Positions 16,536-24,497 of a stretch of 64,000 nt of DNA are shown here, piece by piece. The position numbers and the translations under genes are program-made. How positions within the stretch are numbered: position 1 is the first letter of the stretch; each line of letters starts with the position of its first letter. The stretch covers positions 248,001 through 312,000 of the forward strand of contig NZ_JASERL010000008.1 of the NCBI RefSeq assembly GCF_030766935.1. Direction: 5' to 3'. The notes under the pieces are model-generated. The model searched no databases. It saw only the letters and a list, made by a program, of their open reading frames with translations, and had not been told where the DNA came from. This DNA is from Streptomyces sp. KL109B (GTDB lineage Bacteria > Actinomycetota > Actinomycetes > Streptomycetales > Streptomycetaceae).

Positions 16536-17080
16536 GCGCCACCGGCACCCTGGAAGGCATCGACCCGGGGGAGTACCGGGACACCCTGTCCCGGTTCGCC
16601 TCCGGCGTCACCGTCGTCGCCGGTCTCGACGAGGCCGGCGCCCCGGCGGGCCTCGCCTGCCAGTCCTTCACCTCCCTCTCCCTCGACCCGCCCCTCGTCC
16701 TCGTCTGCGTCGCCCGTACGTCGACGAGCTGGGCCCGCATCGCCCCCACAGGCCGCTTCGGGATCTCCGTACTCGCCGAGGACCAGCGCACCCTGTGCCG
16801 CACCCTCGGCTCCCGCCGCCCCGACAAGTTCACCGACATCGACTGGCACACCGGCCGGGACGGCGGCAGCGTCCTTCTCGCAGACGCCCTCGCCCACCTG
16901 GAATGCACCCTGGAACGCACCGTCGACGGCGGCGACCACAAGATCGTCATCGGCCGCGTCACCAGCCTCACCACCCCCCGTGCCGACGGCCGCCCCCTCC
17001 TCTTCTTCCGCTCCGCCTTCGGCACCGGACGCTTCCCCGCGGGCCAGGAAACGGTGGACCACTTCGCCCAGTGGCTGTGA
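16511..17080 (+). CDS. hsaB: flavin reductase component of 3-HSA hydroxylase (HsaB)
   Basis: Supplies reduced FMN to HsaA using NADH. A 189-aa flavin-reductase-like FMN-binding domain with the family stretches FASGVTVVAG, ACQSFTSLSLDPPLVLVCV and RFGISVLAEDQ. The start is uncertain between GTG at 16511 and GTG at 16523. Both lie inside the end of hsaC, so translation is coupled either way. The TetR repressor gene follows after 19 bp. Confidence 0.93.
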   Translation: MGPRVERLSATGTLEGIDPGEYRDTLSRFASGVTVVAGLDEAGAPAGLACQSFTSLSLDPPLVLVCVARTSTSWARIAPTGRFGISVLAEDQRTLCRTLGSRRPDKFTDIDWHTGRDGGSVLLADALAHLECTLERTVDGGDHKIVIGRVTSLTTPRADGRPLLFFRSAFGTGRFPAGQETVDHFAQWL

Positions 17081-17099
17081 CGCCCGCGACAATGGGGCG

Positions 17100-17711
17100 G
17101 TGCCTACCAAGAAGAAACCCCAGGAGAGCGCCGCGGCGCCGGAACGCCGCAGCGAACTGCTCCACACCGCGGCCGAGGTCTTCGCCGAGCAGGGCTACAA
17201 CGCCACCACGGTCCGTAAGATCGCCGACCACGCGGGCATGCTCGCCGGCAGCCTCTACTACCACTTCGACTCCAAGGAATCGATGCTGGAGGAGATCCTG
17301 CGGACCTTCCTCGACGAGCTGTGGTCCGGCTACGACACCGTGCTCGACGACGACCTGGGCCCCCGCGAAACCCTGGAGGCACTGGTCACCGAGTCCTTCC
17401 GGGAGATCGACCGGCACCGCCCCGCCGTCGCCATCTACCAGCGGGAGGCCAAGGCGCTCGTCGGCCAGGAGCGCTTCGACTTCCTCGCCGAGTCCCAGCG
17501 CCGCTTCGAGAAGACCTGGCTGACCACCCTGGAGCGGGGCGTCGCCGACGGCGTCTTCCGCGCCGACCTCGACATCCGGCTCACCTACCGCTTCGTCCGC
17601 GACACCGTGTGGGTCGCCGCGTCCTGGTACCGGCCCGGCGGCCAGCACAGCGCCGAGGAGATCGCCAGGCAGTACCTGTCGATGGTCCTCGACGGCATCG
17701 CCGCACGCTGA
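17100..17711 (+). CDS. kstR2: TetR family repressor, KstR2-like
   Basis: 203-aa TetR regulator. N-terminal HTH VRKIADHAGMLAGSLYYHFDSKESML. The C-terminal half, with IYQREAKAL and TYRFVRDTVWVAASWYRPGG, closely resembles what I recall of mycobacterial KstR2, which represses the HIP (ring C/D) genes and is released by HIP-CoA. GTG start (MPTKKKP), 19 bp after hsaB, so it is likely co-transcribed with the hsa operon. A TetR-type palindrome at 24443 is the probable target. The identification rests on remembered similarity. Confidence 0.82.
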   Translation: MPTKKKPQESAAAPERRSELLHTAAEVFAEQGYNATTVRKIADHAGMLAGSLYYHFDSKESMLEEILRTFLDELWSGYDTVLDDDLGPRETLEALVTESFREIDRHRPAVAIYQREAKALVGQERFDFLAESQRRFEKTWLTTLERGVADGVFRADLDIRLTYRFVRDTVWVAASWYRPGGQHSAEEIARQYLSMVLDGIAAR

Positions 17712-17766
17712 TACTCGACGTGCTAGAGTCGATCGCGTTGCAGTTTTGGTACCCATAGACTTTATG

Positions 17767-17825
17767 TGCGCCTGACGGGAATGTTCCGCTTCAGGCGCAT
17801 TATTGTTTTACCGAGGTGTTCTCGG
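17767..17825 (+). promoter_or_regulatory. structured leader of the cold-shock gene (two hairpins)
   Basis: A perfect 9-bp stem TGCGCCTGA (17767-17775) / TCAGGCGCA (17791-17799), with a smaller GGAA/TTCC stem in its loop, is followed by the T-rich TTATTGTTTT. A second hairpin, CCGAG-GTGTT-CTCGG, spans 17811-17825. The first looks like an intrinsic terminator. It may end the kstR2 transcript or act as an attenuator or thermosensor in the csp mRNA. Confidence 0.6.
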
Positions 17826-17858
17826 AATGGGAGCTGCTACCTGTTCAAGGAGAACAAC

Positions 17859-18062
17859 ATGGCCACCGGTACCGTTAAGTGGTTCAACTCGGAAAAGGGC
17901 TTCGGCTTCATCGAGCAGGACGGCGGCGGCGCCGACGTCTTCGCCCACTACTCGAACATCAACGCCTCTGGCTTCCGTGAGCTCCAGGAGGGCCAGAAGG
18001 TGACGTTCGACGTCACGCAGGGCCAGAAGGGCCCGCAGGCGGAGAACATCGTCCCCGCCTAA
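17859..18062 (+). CDS. cold-shock protein, CspA family
   Basis: 67-aa single-stranded nucleic-acid-binding OB-fold protein acting as an RNA chaperone. RNP1 KGFGFI and RNP2-like VFAHYS are present, and the length is the usual one for Streptomyces Csp proteins. AAGGAG sits just before the ATG (MATGTVKWFN). A long structured leader precedes it and a strong terminator follows. A DEAD-box helicase gene lies next, a functional pairing often seen in cold adaptation. Confidence 0.96.
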   Translation: MATGTVKWFNSEKGFGFIEQDGGGADVFAHYSNINASGFRELQEGQKVTFDVTQGQKGPQAENIVPA

Positions 18063-18129
18063 TCTCCGCTCGAAGATCACCCGACGCCGCCGGTCCCACC
18101 CGGCAGGCATCGGATCGAGCATCACCGGG

Positions 18130-18162
18130 CCGGGGCCCGCACCGCGACGGTGCGGGCCCCGG
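18130..18162 (+). terminator. intrinsic terminator after the cold-shock gene
   Basis: A perfect 14-bp stem, CCGGGGCCCGCACC (18130-18143) and GGTGCGGGCCCCGG (18149-18162), with loop GCGAC, followed by TTCCTGCTGT. Confidence 0.85.
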
Positions 18163-18195
18163 TTCCTGCTGTCCCGTCCCGGAAGGCATCGCCGC

Positions 18196-19788
18196 ATGGC
18201 CAGTTCTCCCCGCCCGTCGTCCGACCGCCGCGCCTCGTCGGGACGCTCCGCGTCGCAGCCCCGTGCGGACCGCCGCCGTGGCTCCCGCCCCGCGGCCGCC
18301 GGGCAGCGCCGCGCTCCCGAGCAGCGCCGGAGGCAACAGCCCGCGCCGCCGAGCGAGTTCACCCTGCCGGAGAACACCTCGCCCGCGCTGCCGCCGGTCG
18401 CCGACTTCGCGGACCTGGACATGCCCGAAGCGCTCCTGAAGACGCTGGGCGAGCAGGGCGTCACCGAGCCGTTCCCCATCCAGGCGGCGACGCTCCCCAA
18501 CTCCCTCGCGGGACGCGACCTCCTCGGCCGCGGCCGCACCGGCTCCGGCAAGACCCTCGCCTTCGGCCTCCCGCTGCTCACGCACACCTTCGGCGCCAAG
18601 GCCGAGCCGAAGGCCCCCCTCGCGCTCGTCCTCGTGCCCACGCGTGAGCTGGCCCAGCAGGTCACCGACGCCCTCACCCCGTACGCCACCGCGCTCAAGC
18701 TGCGGCTCGCGACCGTCGTCGGCGGCATGTCGATCTCCCGCCAGGCCGGCCAGCTGCGCCGCGGCGCCGAGGTCGTCGTCGCCACCCCGGGCCGCCTCAA
18801 GGACCTCATCGAGCGCGGCGACGTCGAGCTCGGCTCCGTGCGCACGACGGTGCTCGACGAGGCCGACCAGATGGCCGACATGGGCTTCATGCCGCAGGTC
18901 ACCGCGCTCCTGAAGCAGGTCGAGGCGGGCGGCCAGACCATGCTCTTCTCGGCGACGCTCGACAAGAACGTGGACCGTTTGGTCAAGCAGTTCCTCAACG
19001 ACCCCGTCGTCCACTCCGTCGACCCCTCCGCGGGCGCCGTCACGACGATGGAACACCACGTCCTGCACATCGCCGACGAGACCGACAAGAAGGCCGTCAC
19101 GGCCCGCATCGCCGCCCGCGACGGCCGCGTCATCCTCTTCGTCGACACCAAGCGCTCCGCCGACCGCCTCGCCAAGCGGCTCCTCGCCACCGGCGTGTAC
19201 GCGGCCCCGCTGCACGGCGGCCGCAGCCAGCCGCAGCGCAACCGCACCCTGGAGCAGTTCAAGGACGGCCGGGTCACCGCCCTCGTCGCCACGAACGTCG
19301 CGGCGCGCGGCATCCACGTCGACGACCTCGACCTCGTCGTCAACGTGGACCCGCCCACCGAGCACAAGGACTACCTGCACCGCGGCGGCCGCACCGCCCG
19401 CGCCGGCGAGTCCGGCAGCGTCGTCACGCTCGTCCTGCCGGAGCAGAAGCGCGACGTGCAGCGACTGATGCGCGACGCGAAGATCAAGCCGCGCACCACC
19501 CAGGTCCGCTCCACGGACGACGAGCTGACGCAGATCACCGGCGCCCGCGAACCGTCGGGCGTGGCCGTGACCATCGCGGTCCCGGAACCGACCCCCTCCA
19601 CCACCACCCCCAAGCCCCGCCGCTCCCGCCGCTCCCGCGGCGGCTCGGGCAACGGCGGCGGCCGCCCGGCGGGCAACGGTGCCGGCCGCGCCACGGCCAC
19701 CGAGGGCCAGCGCTCGGGCGGCAACCGCCGCCGCGGCGGCAACAACCGCGGCGGCCAGGGCCCCCGGGGCCCTCGCCAGGCGGCGTAG
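18196..19788 (+). CDS. DEAD-box ATP-dependent RNA helicase
   Basis: 530-aa RNA helicase. The N-terminal 60 residues are basic and Ser/Arg-rich. The core has FPIQAATLP (Q motif), GRTGSGKT (Walker A), PTREL, DEAD in VLDEADQM, FSAT, and HRGGRTARAG (motif VI). The C-terminal tail of about 90 residues is Gly/Arg/Asn-rich with RGG-like repeats, a likely RNA-binding tail. GGAAGG precedes the ATG. It follows the cold-shock gene after a terminator. Probably assists RNA decay or ribosome assembly at low temperature. Confidence 0.95.
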   Translation: MASSPRPSSDRRASSGRSASQPRADRRRGSRPAAAGQRRAPEQRRRQQPAPPSEFTLPENTSPALPPVADFADLDMPEALLKTLGEQGVTEPFPIQAATLPNSLAGRDLLGRGRTGSGKTLAFGLPLLTHTFGAKAEPKAPLALVLVPTRELAQQVTDALTPYATALKLRLATVVGGMSISRQAGQLRRGAEVVVATPGRLKDLIERGDVELGSVRTTVLDEADQMADMGFMPQVTALLKQVEAGGQTMLFSATLDKNVDRLVKQFLNDPVVHSVDPSAGAVTTMEHHVLHIADETDKKAVTARIAARDGRVILFVDTKRSADRLAKRLLATGVYAAPLHGGRSQPQRNRTLEQFKDGRVTALVATNVAARGIHVDDLDLVVNVDPPTEHKDYLHRGGRTARAGESGSVVTLVLPEQKRDVQRLMRDAKIKPRTTQVRSTDDELTQITGAREPSGVAVTIAVPEPTPSTTTPKPRRSRRSRGGSGNGGGRPAGNGAGRATATEGQRSGGNRRRGGNNRGGQGPRGPRQAA

Positions 19789-19812
19789 CCTCCGGTGGTC
19801 GAGGCCGGCAGA

Positions 19813-19862
19813 TCAAGCCCCGCCGGCGTTTGAGGCGCGGGGTCCGGGGCGGAGCCTCGAGA
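19813..19862. repeat. dispersed intergenic repeat, copy 2
   Basis: AAGCCCCGCCGGCGTTTGAG, then GCGCGGGGTCCGGGGCGGAG. Tandem with copy 3 about 95 bp on, between the helicase and phosphatase genes, which converge here. Likely a bidirectional stem-loop terminator. Confidence 0.75.
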
Positions 19863-19908
19863 CCTCTGCTTCTCTTGGGCCGGCCGTCACGTCGGGCCAG
19901 CCCACTTT

Positions 19909-19960
19909 CAAGCCCCGCCGGCGCTTGAGGCGCGGGGCCCGGGGCGGAGCCCCGCGACCT
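19909..19960. repeat. dispersed intergenic repeat, copy 3
   Basis: Near-identical to copy 2 (CAAGCCCCGCCGGCGCTTGA start, CCCGGGGCGGAGCCCCG end) and the most complete, best-paired copy in the window. Confidence 0.75.
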
Positions 19961-19994
19961 GCGCCCCGTGCCACCGCACTCCCGGAGGGGACCT

Positions 19995-20906
19995 TCACGC
20001 CACCAACCGGCCCCGCAGCACCCCCACCGCACGCCGATCCACGCCGAGCCCCTCGGTCACGTACCGCTGCAAGCTCCCGAACTCCCGCCGAACCTCCGCC
20101 CGCGCCGCGTCCAGATACTCCATCCGCACCTCCTGCACGGGTATCAGCAACTCCGGATGCTGCATGAGCCCCGCCTGCCGCAACCCTTCACGCACCTGCG
20201 CGTCATGCTCGGCCCGGAACGAATTCGACGCCAAGTAGTCGCCCACCGCGTCCCGTTCGTCGACGCCGAGCAGCCGCAGCAGCACGTACGTCATCCACCC
20301 CGTACGGTCCTTGCCCGACGTGCAGTGGTAGAGCACCGCCCCGGACCTGCCCCGCGCCACATCCCGCAACGTCTCCCCGAACCGGGCACGGTTGTCCGCG
20401 TCGTTCACGAACATCCGGTACGTGGCCCGCATCTCGGCGGCCCCCTTGCCGTCCCCGAGCGCCTCCTGCTGCGCCACCGGATCCTTGGACCCGATCGCCG
20501 CCATCAACTTCTCGTACTGCCCACCGTCGGAGACGGACCGAGAGTCGGCCGCGAGCCCCGCGGGCAGCCGGTCCGCACCGTCCGTACGCACCTCGAACGG
20601 CACCCGGAAGTCGACCACTTGGCCCAGCCGCAGCCCGGCGACCCGCTCGACATCCGCATCGGTCAGATCGCACAGCGCGTCGGCCCGGTACACGAGCCCG
20701 TACCGGACCCGCCCGCGCCCGAGCGCCCGATACCCGCCGACGTCCCGGACGTTCACCGCGCCCTCAAGAGGCACCTGCCGGACGCCACCGGCACCGCCGC
20801 CATCGGCACCGGCACGTGGCGCCGCGAGCGCCACACCCGCCGCCCCACCGACGGCGGCACCCAGCACCCGGCGCCGCGAAAGGATCGCTCTGTTCGTTCC
20901 TGGCAT
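19995..20906 (-). CDS. Tat-exported tyrosine/serine phosphatase (Y_phosphatase3 family)
   Basis: 303-aa secreted phosphatase. The N-terminus SRRRVLGAAVGGAAG is a twin-arginine signal, followed by an Ala-rich cleavage region near residue 35. The mature part opens with NVRDVGGYRAL and carries the C-x5-R signature HCTSGKDRTG, typical of the MptpB/Y_phosphatase3 group. A 43-bp gap separates it from the upstream ipdC, so it may be read through from that operon. Substrate unknown; it need not belong to the steroid pathway. Confidence 0.9.
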   Translation of the reverse strand: MPGTNRAILSRRRVLGAAVGGAAGVALAAPRAGADGGGAGGVRQVPLEGAVNVRDVGGYRALGRGRVRYGLVYRADALCDLTDADVERVAGLRLGQVVDFRVPFEVRTDGADRLPAGLAADSRSVSDGGQYEKLMAAIGSKDPVAQQEALGDGKGAAEMRATYRMFVNDADNRARFGETLRDVARGRSGAVLYHCTSGKDRTGWMTYVLLRLLGVDERDAVGDYLASNSFRAEHDAQVREGLRQAGLMQHPELLIPVQEVRMEYLDAARAEVRREFGSLQRYVTEGLGVDRRAVGVLRGRLVA

Positions 20907-20949
20907 ACCTGAACTCCCTCGCGGAAGCGGCCGGTTGACGGCCTGGGAA

Positions 20950-22044
20950 TCACCCTGGTGTCGGCAGGGTGCCGAGCGTGTGCCGGGCCTCGGCCATCAC
21001 GCGGTCGACGAGCTCCGCGCAACTGGGCAGGTCGTCGATGAGCCCCGCGACCTGGCCCGAGGCCATCACGCCGAGGTCCGTACGGCCCTCGACCATGGAC
21101 GCCTTCAACAACATCGGAGTGTTCGCGGCCAGCAGCACCTGGCCCCACGTGAGGTCCTTGCCGTGCTTCATGGCGAGCCCGTCCCGCACCAACTGCGGCC
21201 AGGACAGCCCGGACAGCCTGCGGAACCCGGCCGCGCGCCGCACCGCCTGCGCCAACGCGCGCGTACGCCCCACACCCTCCAGCGAATCGACCAGCTCGGT
21301 ACGCAGCATGCGGTGCGGCAGCCCGTCCACGGCCGTCGTCACCGTGACGTCCTTGACGCTCGCCGCCAGGTACTTCGCCTTCACCGCGTCCGGCACCGTC
21401 GAGTCCGACGTCAGCAGGAACCGGGTGCCCATGGCGATCCCGGCCGCCCCGTAGGCGAGCGCGGCGACCAGGCCCCGCCCGTCCCGGAAGCCGCCCGCCC
21501 CGACCACCGGAATGTCGACGGCGTCCACGACCTGCGGCAACAGCACGGACGTCGCCACCTCGCCGGTGTGCCCGCCGCCCTCGCCGCCCTGCACGATCAC
21601 CGCGTCGGCGCCCCACGCCGCGACCTTCTCCGCGTGCCGGCGCGCCCCGATCGACGGGATCACGACGGCGCCCGCGTCCTTCAGCTCGGCGATCAGCTCC
21701 CGCGAGGGGGCCAGCGCGAACGAGGCGACCTTCACGCCCTCCTCCACGATCACCTTGACCCGCTCCCGCGCGTCCCCTGCGTCGGCCCGCAGGTTCACGC
21801 CGAACGGCTGATCCGTGCGCGCCTTCACCTCCCGTACGGCGGAGCGCAGTTGGTCGAGCGTCATGGTGGCGGACGCGAGGATGCCGAGCGCCCCCGCGTT
21901 CGCCGCCGCCGACACGAGGCGCGGACCCGCGACCCACCCCATCCCGGTCTGCACGATCGGATGCCGCACCCCGGTGAGCTTGGTCAGCGCCGTCGGGATG
22001 GTGAACCCGTCGGCGGCAGGGGTGGGACCGGAAGTCGGTGTCAT
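20950..22044 (-). CDS. ipdC: nitronate monooxygenase-family flavoprotein, IpdC-like
   Basis: FMN-dependent TIM barrel of the NPD/FabK-like family, 364 aa. In mycobacteria IpdC acts as a reductase on a HIP-derived ring CoA thioester. Visible: PIVQTGMGWVAGPRLVSA at the N-terminus, IVQGGEGGGHTGE (flavin and catalytic-His region) and PVVGAGGFRDGRGLVAAL (phosphate-binding loop). ATG start overlaps the ipdB stop (ATGA); a longer open frame upstream is a shadow of ipdB. Last pathway gene of echA20-ipdA-ipdB-ipdC. The order matches Rv3550-Rv3553, which supports the name. Confidence 0.85.
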   Translation of the reverse strand: MTPTSGPTPAADGFTIPTALTKLTGVRHPIVQTGMGWVAGPRLVSAAANAGALGILASATMTLDQLRSAVREVKARTDQPFGVNLRADAGDARERVKVIVEEGVKVASFALAPSRELIAELKDAGAVVIPSIGARRHAEKVAAWGADAVIVQGGEGGGHTGEVATSVLLPQVVDAVDIPVVGAGGFRDGRGLVAALAYGAAGIAMGTRFLLTSDSTVPDAVKAKYLAASVKDVTVTTAVDGLPHRMLRTELVDSLEGVGRTRALAQAVRRAAGFRRLSGLSWPQLVRDGLAMKHGKDLTWGQVLLAANTPMLLKASMVEGRTDLGVMASGQVAGLIDDLPSCAELVDRVMAEARHTLGTLPTPG

Positions 22045-22805
22045 ACCGGCTTGACCTCCCGATCCCGCTTGGCGTCGGGGTCGATGACCTCCCGGACCAG
22101 CCGCAGCTCCTCGGCCGTCGGCTCCCGCGTGCACGGCACCTCGCCGCCCTCCGGCAGCGCCAGCGCGAACCCGGTCGCCTCCTGGACCTCCGCCACCGTG
22201 ACCCCCGGGTGCACGGAGACGAGCCGCATCGAGTGGTCGTCGGTGTCGAAGTCGAGCACCGCCAGATTGGTCACCACGCGCGGGAGACGATGGAACCGCG
22301 TCGCCGCGGGACCCGCCGCGGCCGCGCTGTCGTAACCCACCCCGCTGATCATGTCGACCTTCTCGACGAAGACCCGGGGGCTGTGCTTCGCGACCCAGTA
22401 ACTCACCGCGTTGTTCAGCGTGTTGACCGGCGCGCCGCGCACCCCGATGAGCTGCCGGTCCGGCCGCTCCCAGTCGCCGATGCAGGAAATGTTCATGTTG
22501 CCGAACCGGTCGAGCTGGCTCGCGCCCATCATGATGTGCCGCTTGCCGCCCGTGGTCAGGGCCAGGTGCTGCCGGTACGGGAGCCAGCCCTCCGGCTGCC
22601 CGTCGAGCCCCACCAGCATCGCTTCGCCGTCGGTCAGCATCAGCTCGGGGGAGAAGGTGCGCTTGGCGAGCCGGGACGCGATCACGGGAACCATGCCGCC
22701 CATCGGGCTCGCGAGCACCTCCCCGTTGTCCCGCCACGCCTCGGCGCACGCGATCACGCAGTACTCGGCCCGGGTCGCTGCTTCAACTGTCTGTGTGGCG
22801 GTCAC
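22041..22805 (-). CDS. ipdB: COCHEA-CoA hydrolase beta subunit (IpdB)
   Basis: Beta subunit of a class I CoA-transferase-like enzyme. IpdAB hydrolyses the last carbocyclic ring (ring C, as COCHEA-CoA) in steroid breakdown. 254 aa with GEAMLVGLDG, MMGASQLDRFGNMNIS and GAPVNTLNNAVSYWV segments typical of IpdB. GTG start overlaps the ipdA stop (GTGA), and its own stop overlaps ipdC (ATGA). Confidence 0.92.
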   Translation of the reverse strand: MTATQTVEAATRAEYCVIACAEAWRDNGEVLASPMGGMVPVIASRLAKRTFSPELMLTDGEAMLVGLDGQPEGWLPYRQHLALTTGGKRHIMMGASQLDRFGNMNISCIGDWERPDRQLIGVRGAPVNTLNNAVSYWVAKHSPRVFVEKVDMISGVGYDSAAAAGPAATRFHRLPRVVTNLAVLDFDTDDHSMRLVSVHPGVTVAEVQEATGFALALPEGGEVPCTREPTAEELRLVREVIDPDAKRDREVKPV

Positions 22806-23656
22806 TTCTGCTCCTCGTGCCAGGCCTGTACGGCGGACTGGTACTGCTTCTCGTCGCCGCCGGGCGGCAGGAACCGCTCGGCGAACTCGGCCCAGGGCGT
22901 GGACGCGTAGAGCTTCTGGAACGCCTCGTCACGGTCGTAGTCCGGCACACAGGACGTGAAGTGCGCCCCGTTCGGCGTCTCCACGACACCCGTCACCGAA
23001 TGCCGCTTGACCAGCAGCGACTGCGCCACTGTGGCCGCCCCGAAGCCGTCGACCAGCCGCTCGCACGACACGTACGCACGGTCCGCCGCCTCGCAGAACA
23101 GGTCGTCGAAGTACGGGTCCGGGCCCAGGAACTGACCATTGCCGGCCCGGTCCGCGCGGTTCACGTGCACCAGCGCGGCGTCCATGCGCAGCGCCGGCAT
23201 CGCGACGAGCGTCTCCCCGTCCTCGTACGGCGACGTCACCGTCCGCAGCTCCGGGTTCACGCGCATGACGTCCGAGCCGATGCCCGCGCGTACAGGGATG
23301 AACGGCAGCCGGTTCGCCGCCGCGTGCAGCCCCCACATGAACATCGCCTCGTCGATCTCCATCAGCTCCAGCGCGCCCTTCTGGCGCGCCGCCCTGAAGT
23401 TCGGTTCGAGGGGGATGGAGTCGAGCGTCACGAACGCCGTGACCAGCTTGCGGATCTTCCCGGCCGCCGCGAGCAGCCCGACGTCCGGGCCCCCGTACGA
23501 GACGACGGTGAGGTCCGTGAGGTCACTGCGCAGCAACGCCCGTACGAGCGCCATGGGTTTGCGGCGCGAGCCCCAGCCGCCGATCCCGATCGTCATGCCG
23601 CTGCGCAGCTGCCCCACCACGTCGTCCGGCGTCATGGTCTTGTCCGGTGTGGTCAT
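22802..23656 (-). CDS. ipdA: COCHEA-CoA hydrolase alpha subunit (IpdA)
   Basis: Alpha subunit partner of IpdB, CoA-transferase fold. 284 aa with the glycine-rich GMTIGIGGWGSRRKP loop, PNFRAARQKG and VHVNRADRAGNGQF. ATG start overlaps the echA20 stop (ATGA). The tight coupling of the alpha and beta genes fits an obligate heterocomplex. Generic CoA-transferase subunits are the alternative reading, but the echA20/ipdC context argues for IpdA. Confidence 0.92.
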   Translation of the reverse strand: MTTPDKTMTPDDVVGQLRSGMTIGIGGWGSRRKPMALVRALLRSDLTDLTVVSYGGPDVGLLAAAGKIRKLVTAFVTLDSIPLEPNFRAARQKGALELMEIDEAMFMWGLHAAANRLPFIPVRAGIGSDVMRVNPELRTVTSPYEDGETLVAMPALRMDAALVHVNRADRAGNGQFLGPDPYFDDLFCEAADRAYVSCERLVDGFGAATVAQSLLVKRHSVTGVVETPNGAHFTSCVPDYDRDEAFQKLYASTPWAEFAERFLPPGGDEKQYQSAVQAWHEEQK

Positions 23657-24423
23657 CGGTCGTTCTCCTGTCCGAAGGTGTCGCGGACCCGGTCGGCGAC
23701 CCCGCTGAGGTTCGCCTCGAAGGTGAAGCCCTGCTCGAAGCGGTAGCTGCGGTGCACGTCGACCGGGTCGATCCCGTTCAGCGCGGACTTGGCGAGGCGG
23801 AGCAGATAGCCGTCCTTGCGGGCGATGTCCCGCGCCAACTCCAGTGCGGCTTCCCGCAGTTCAGGTCTTGGCACGACCCGCCACACCGACCCGTGCGCGT
23901 GCAGCTCGGCGGCCGTGGCCGTCCGGGACGTGAAGAACAGCGCGCGCATCAGATGCTGCGGGACGAGCCGGGCCAGGTGCGTGGCCGCGCCGAGCGCGCC
24001 CCGGTCCAGCTCGGGCAGGCCGAACGTCGCGTCGTCGCTCGCCACGATCGCGTCCGCGTTCCCCACGAGCCCGATGCCGCCGCCCAGACAGAACCCGGCG
24101 ACCGCCGCGACCACCGGGACCTCGCACTGGTACACCGCCGAAAACGCTTCGTAGCAGCCGCGGTTGGCGCCGACCAGGGCGCTGTGCCCGCCGCCGGGCG
24201 AGGCCGTCTCGCGCTGCATCTCCTTGATGTCCACCCCCGCGTTGAACCCGCGGGAGGTCTCGGCAGCGGTCAGCACGACGCAGCGCACATCGGGATCGCG
24301 GCCCGCGGCGCGCACCGCGTCCGCCAGGTCGTACCAGCCCTGCACCGGCAGCGCGTTGACGGGCGGGAAGTCGACCGTGACGACGGCGATGCCCTTTTCG
24401 GGTGAGGAGGTGGAGACACCCAT
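23653..24423 (-). CDS. echA20: enoyl-CoA hydratase/isomerase family ring hydrolase (EchA20)
   Basis: Crotonase-fold enzyme, 256 aa. In mycobacteria EchA20 hydrolytically opens ring D of the HIP-derived dienone CoA thioester (HIEC-CoA). Visible: VDFPPVNALPVQ, the oxyanion-hole segments RGFNAGVDIKEMQ and AVAGFCLGGGIGLVGNADAIVA, and EFGLPELDRG-like FGLPELDRGALG. First gene of a four-gene operon fully linked by 4-bp overlaps. Diverges from two SDR genes around a TetR-type palindrome. Confidence 0.9.
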   Translation of the reverse strand: MGVSTSSPEKGIAVVTVDFPPVNALPVQGWYDLADAVRAAGRDPDVRCVVLTAAETSRGFNAGVDIKEMQRETASPGGGHSALVGANRGCYEAFSAVYQCEVPVVAAVAGFCLGGGIGLVGNADAIVASDDATFGLPELDRGALGAATHLARLVPQHLMRALFFTSRTATAAELHAHGSVWRVVPRPELREAALELARDIARKDGYLLRLAKSALNGIDPVDVHRSYRFEQGFTFEANLSGVADRVRDTFGQENDR

Positions 24424-24442
24424 GGCGTTCAGCTACCTTTCC

Positions 24443-24460
24443 ACCTAACGTTTGTTTGGT
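24443..24460. promoter_or_regulatory. candidate KstR2 operator
   Basis: ACCTAACGTTTGTTTGGT is an imperfect palindrome: arms ACCTAACG and TGTTTGGT pair at 6 of 8 positions. Its low GC content stands out. It lies in the 74-bp region between the divergent echA20 and SDR starts, where one site could silence both. It differs from the mycobacterial KstR2 box (AnCAAGnnCTTGnT), so assignment to the kstR2-like protein is inferred from position. A half-site ACCTAACGT also occurs at 13489-13497 before hsaA. Confidence 0.5.
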
Positions 24461-24497
24461 ACGTCGATGACGGTAGCAGGCGGCGAGGGGCAGCGGA

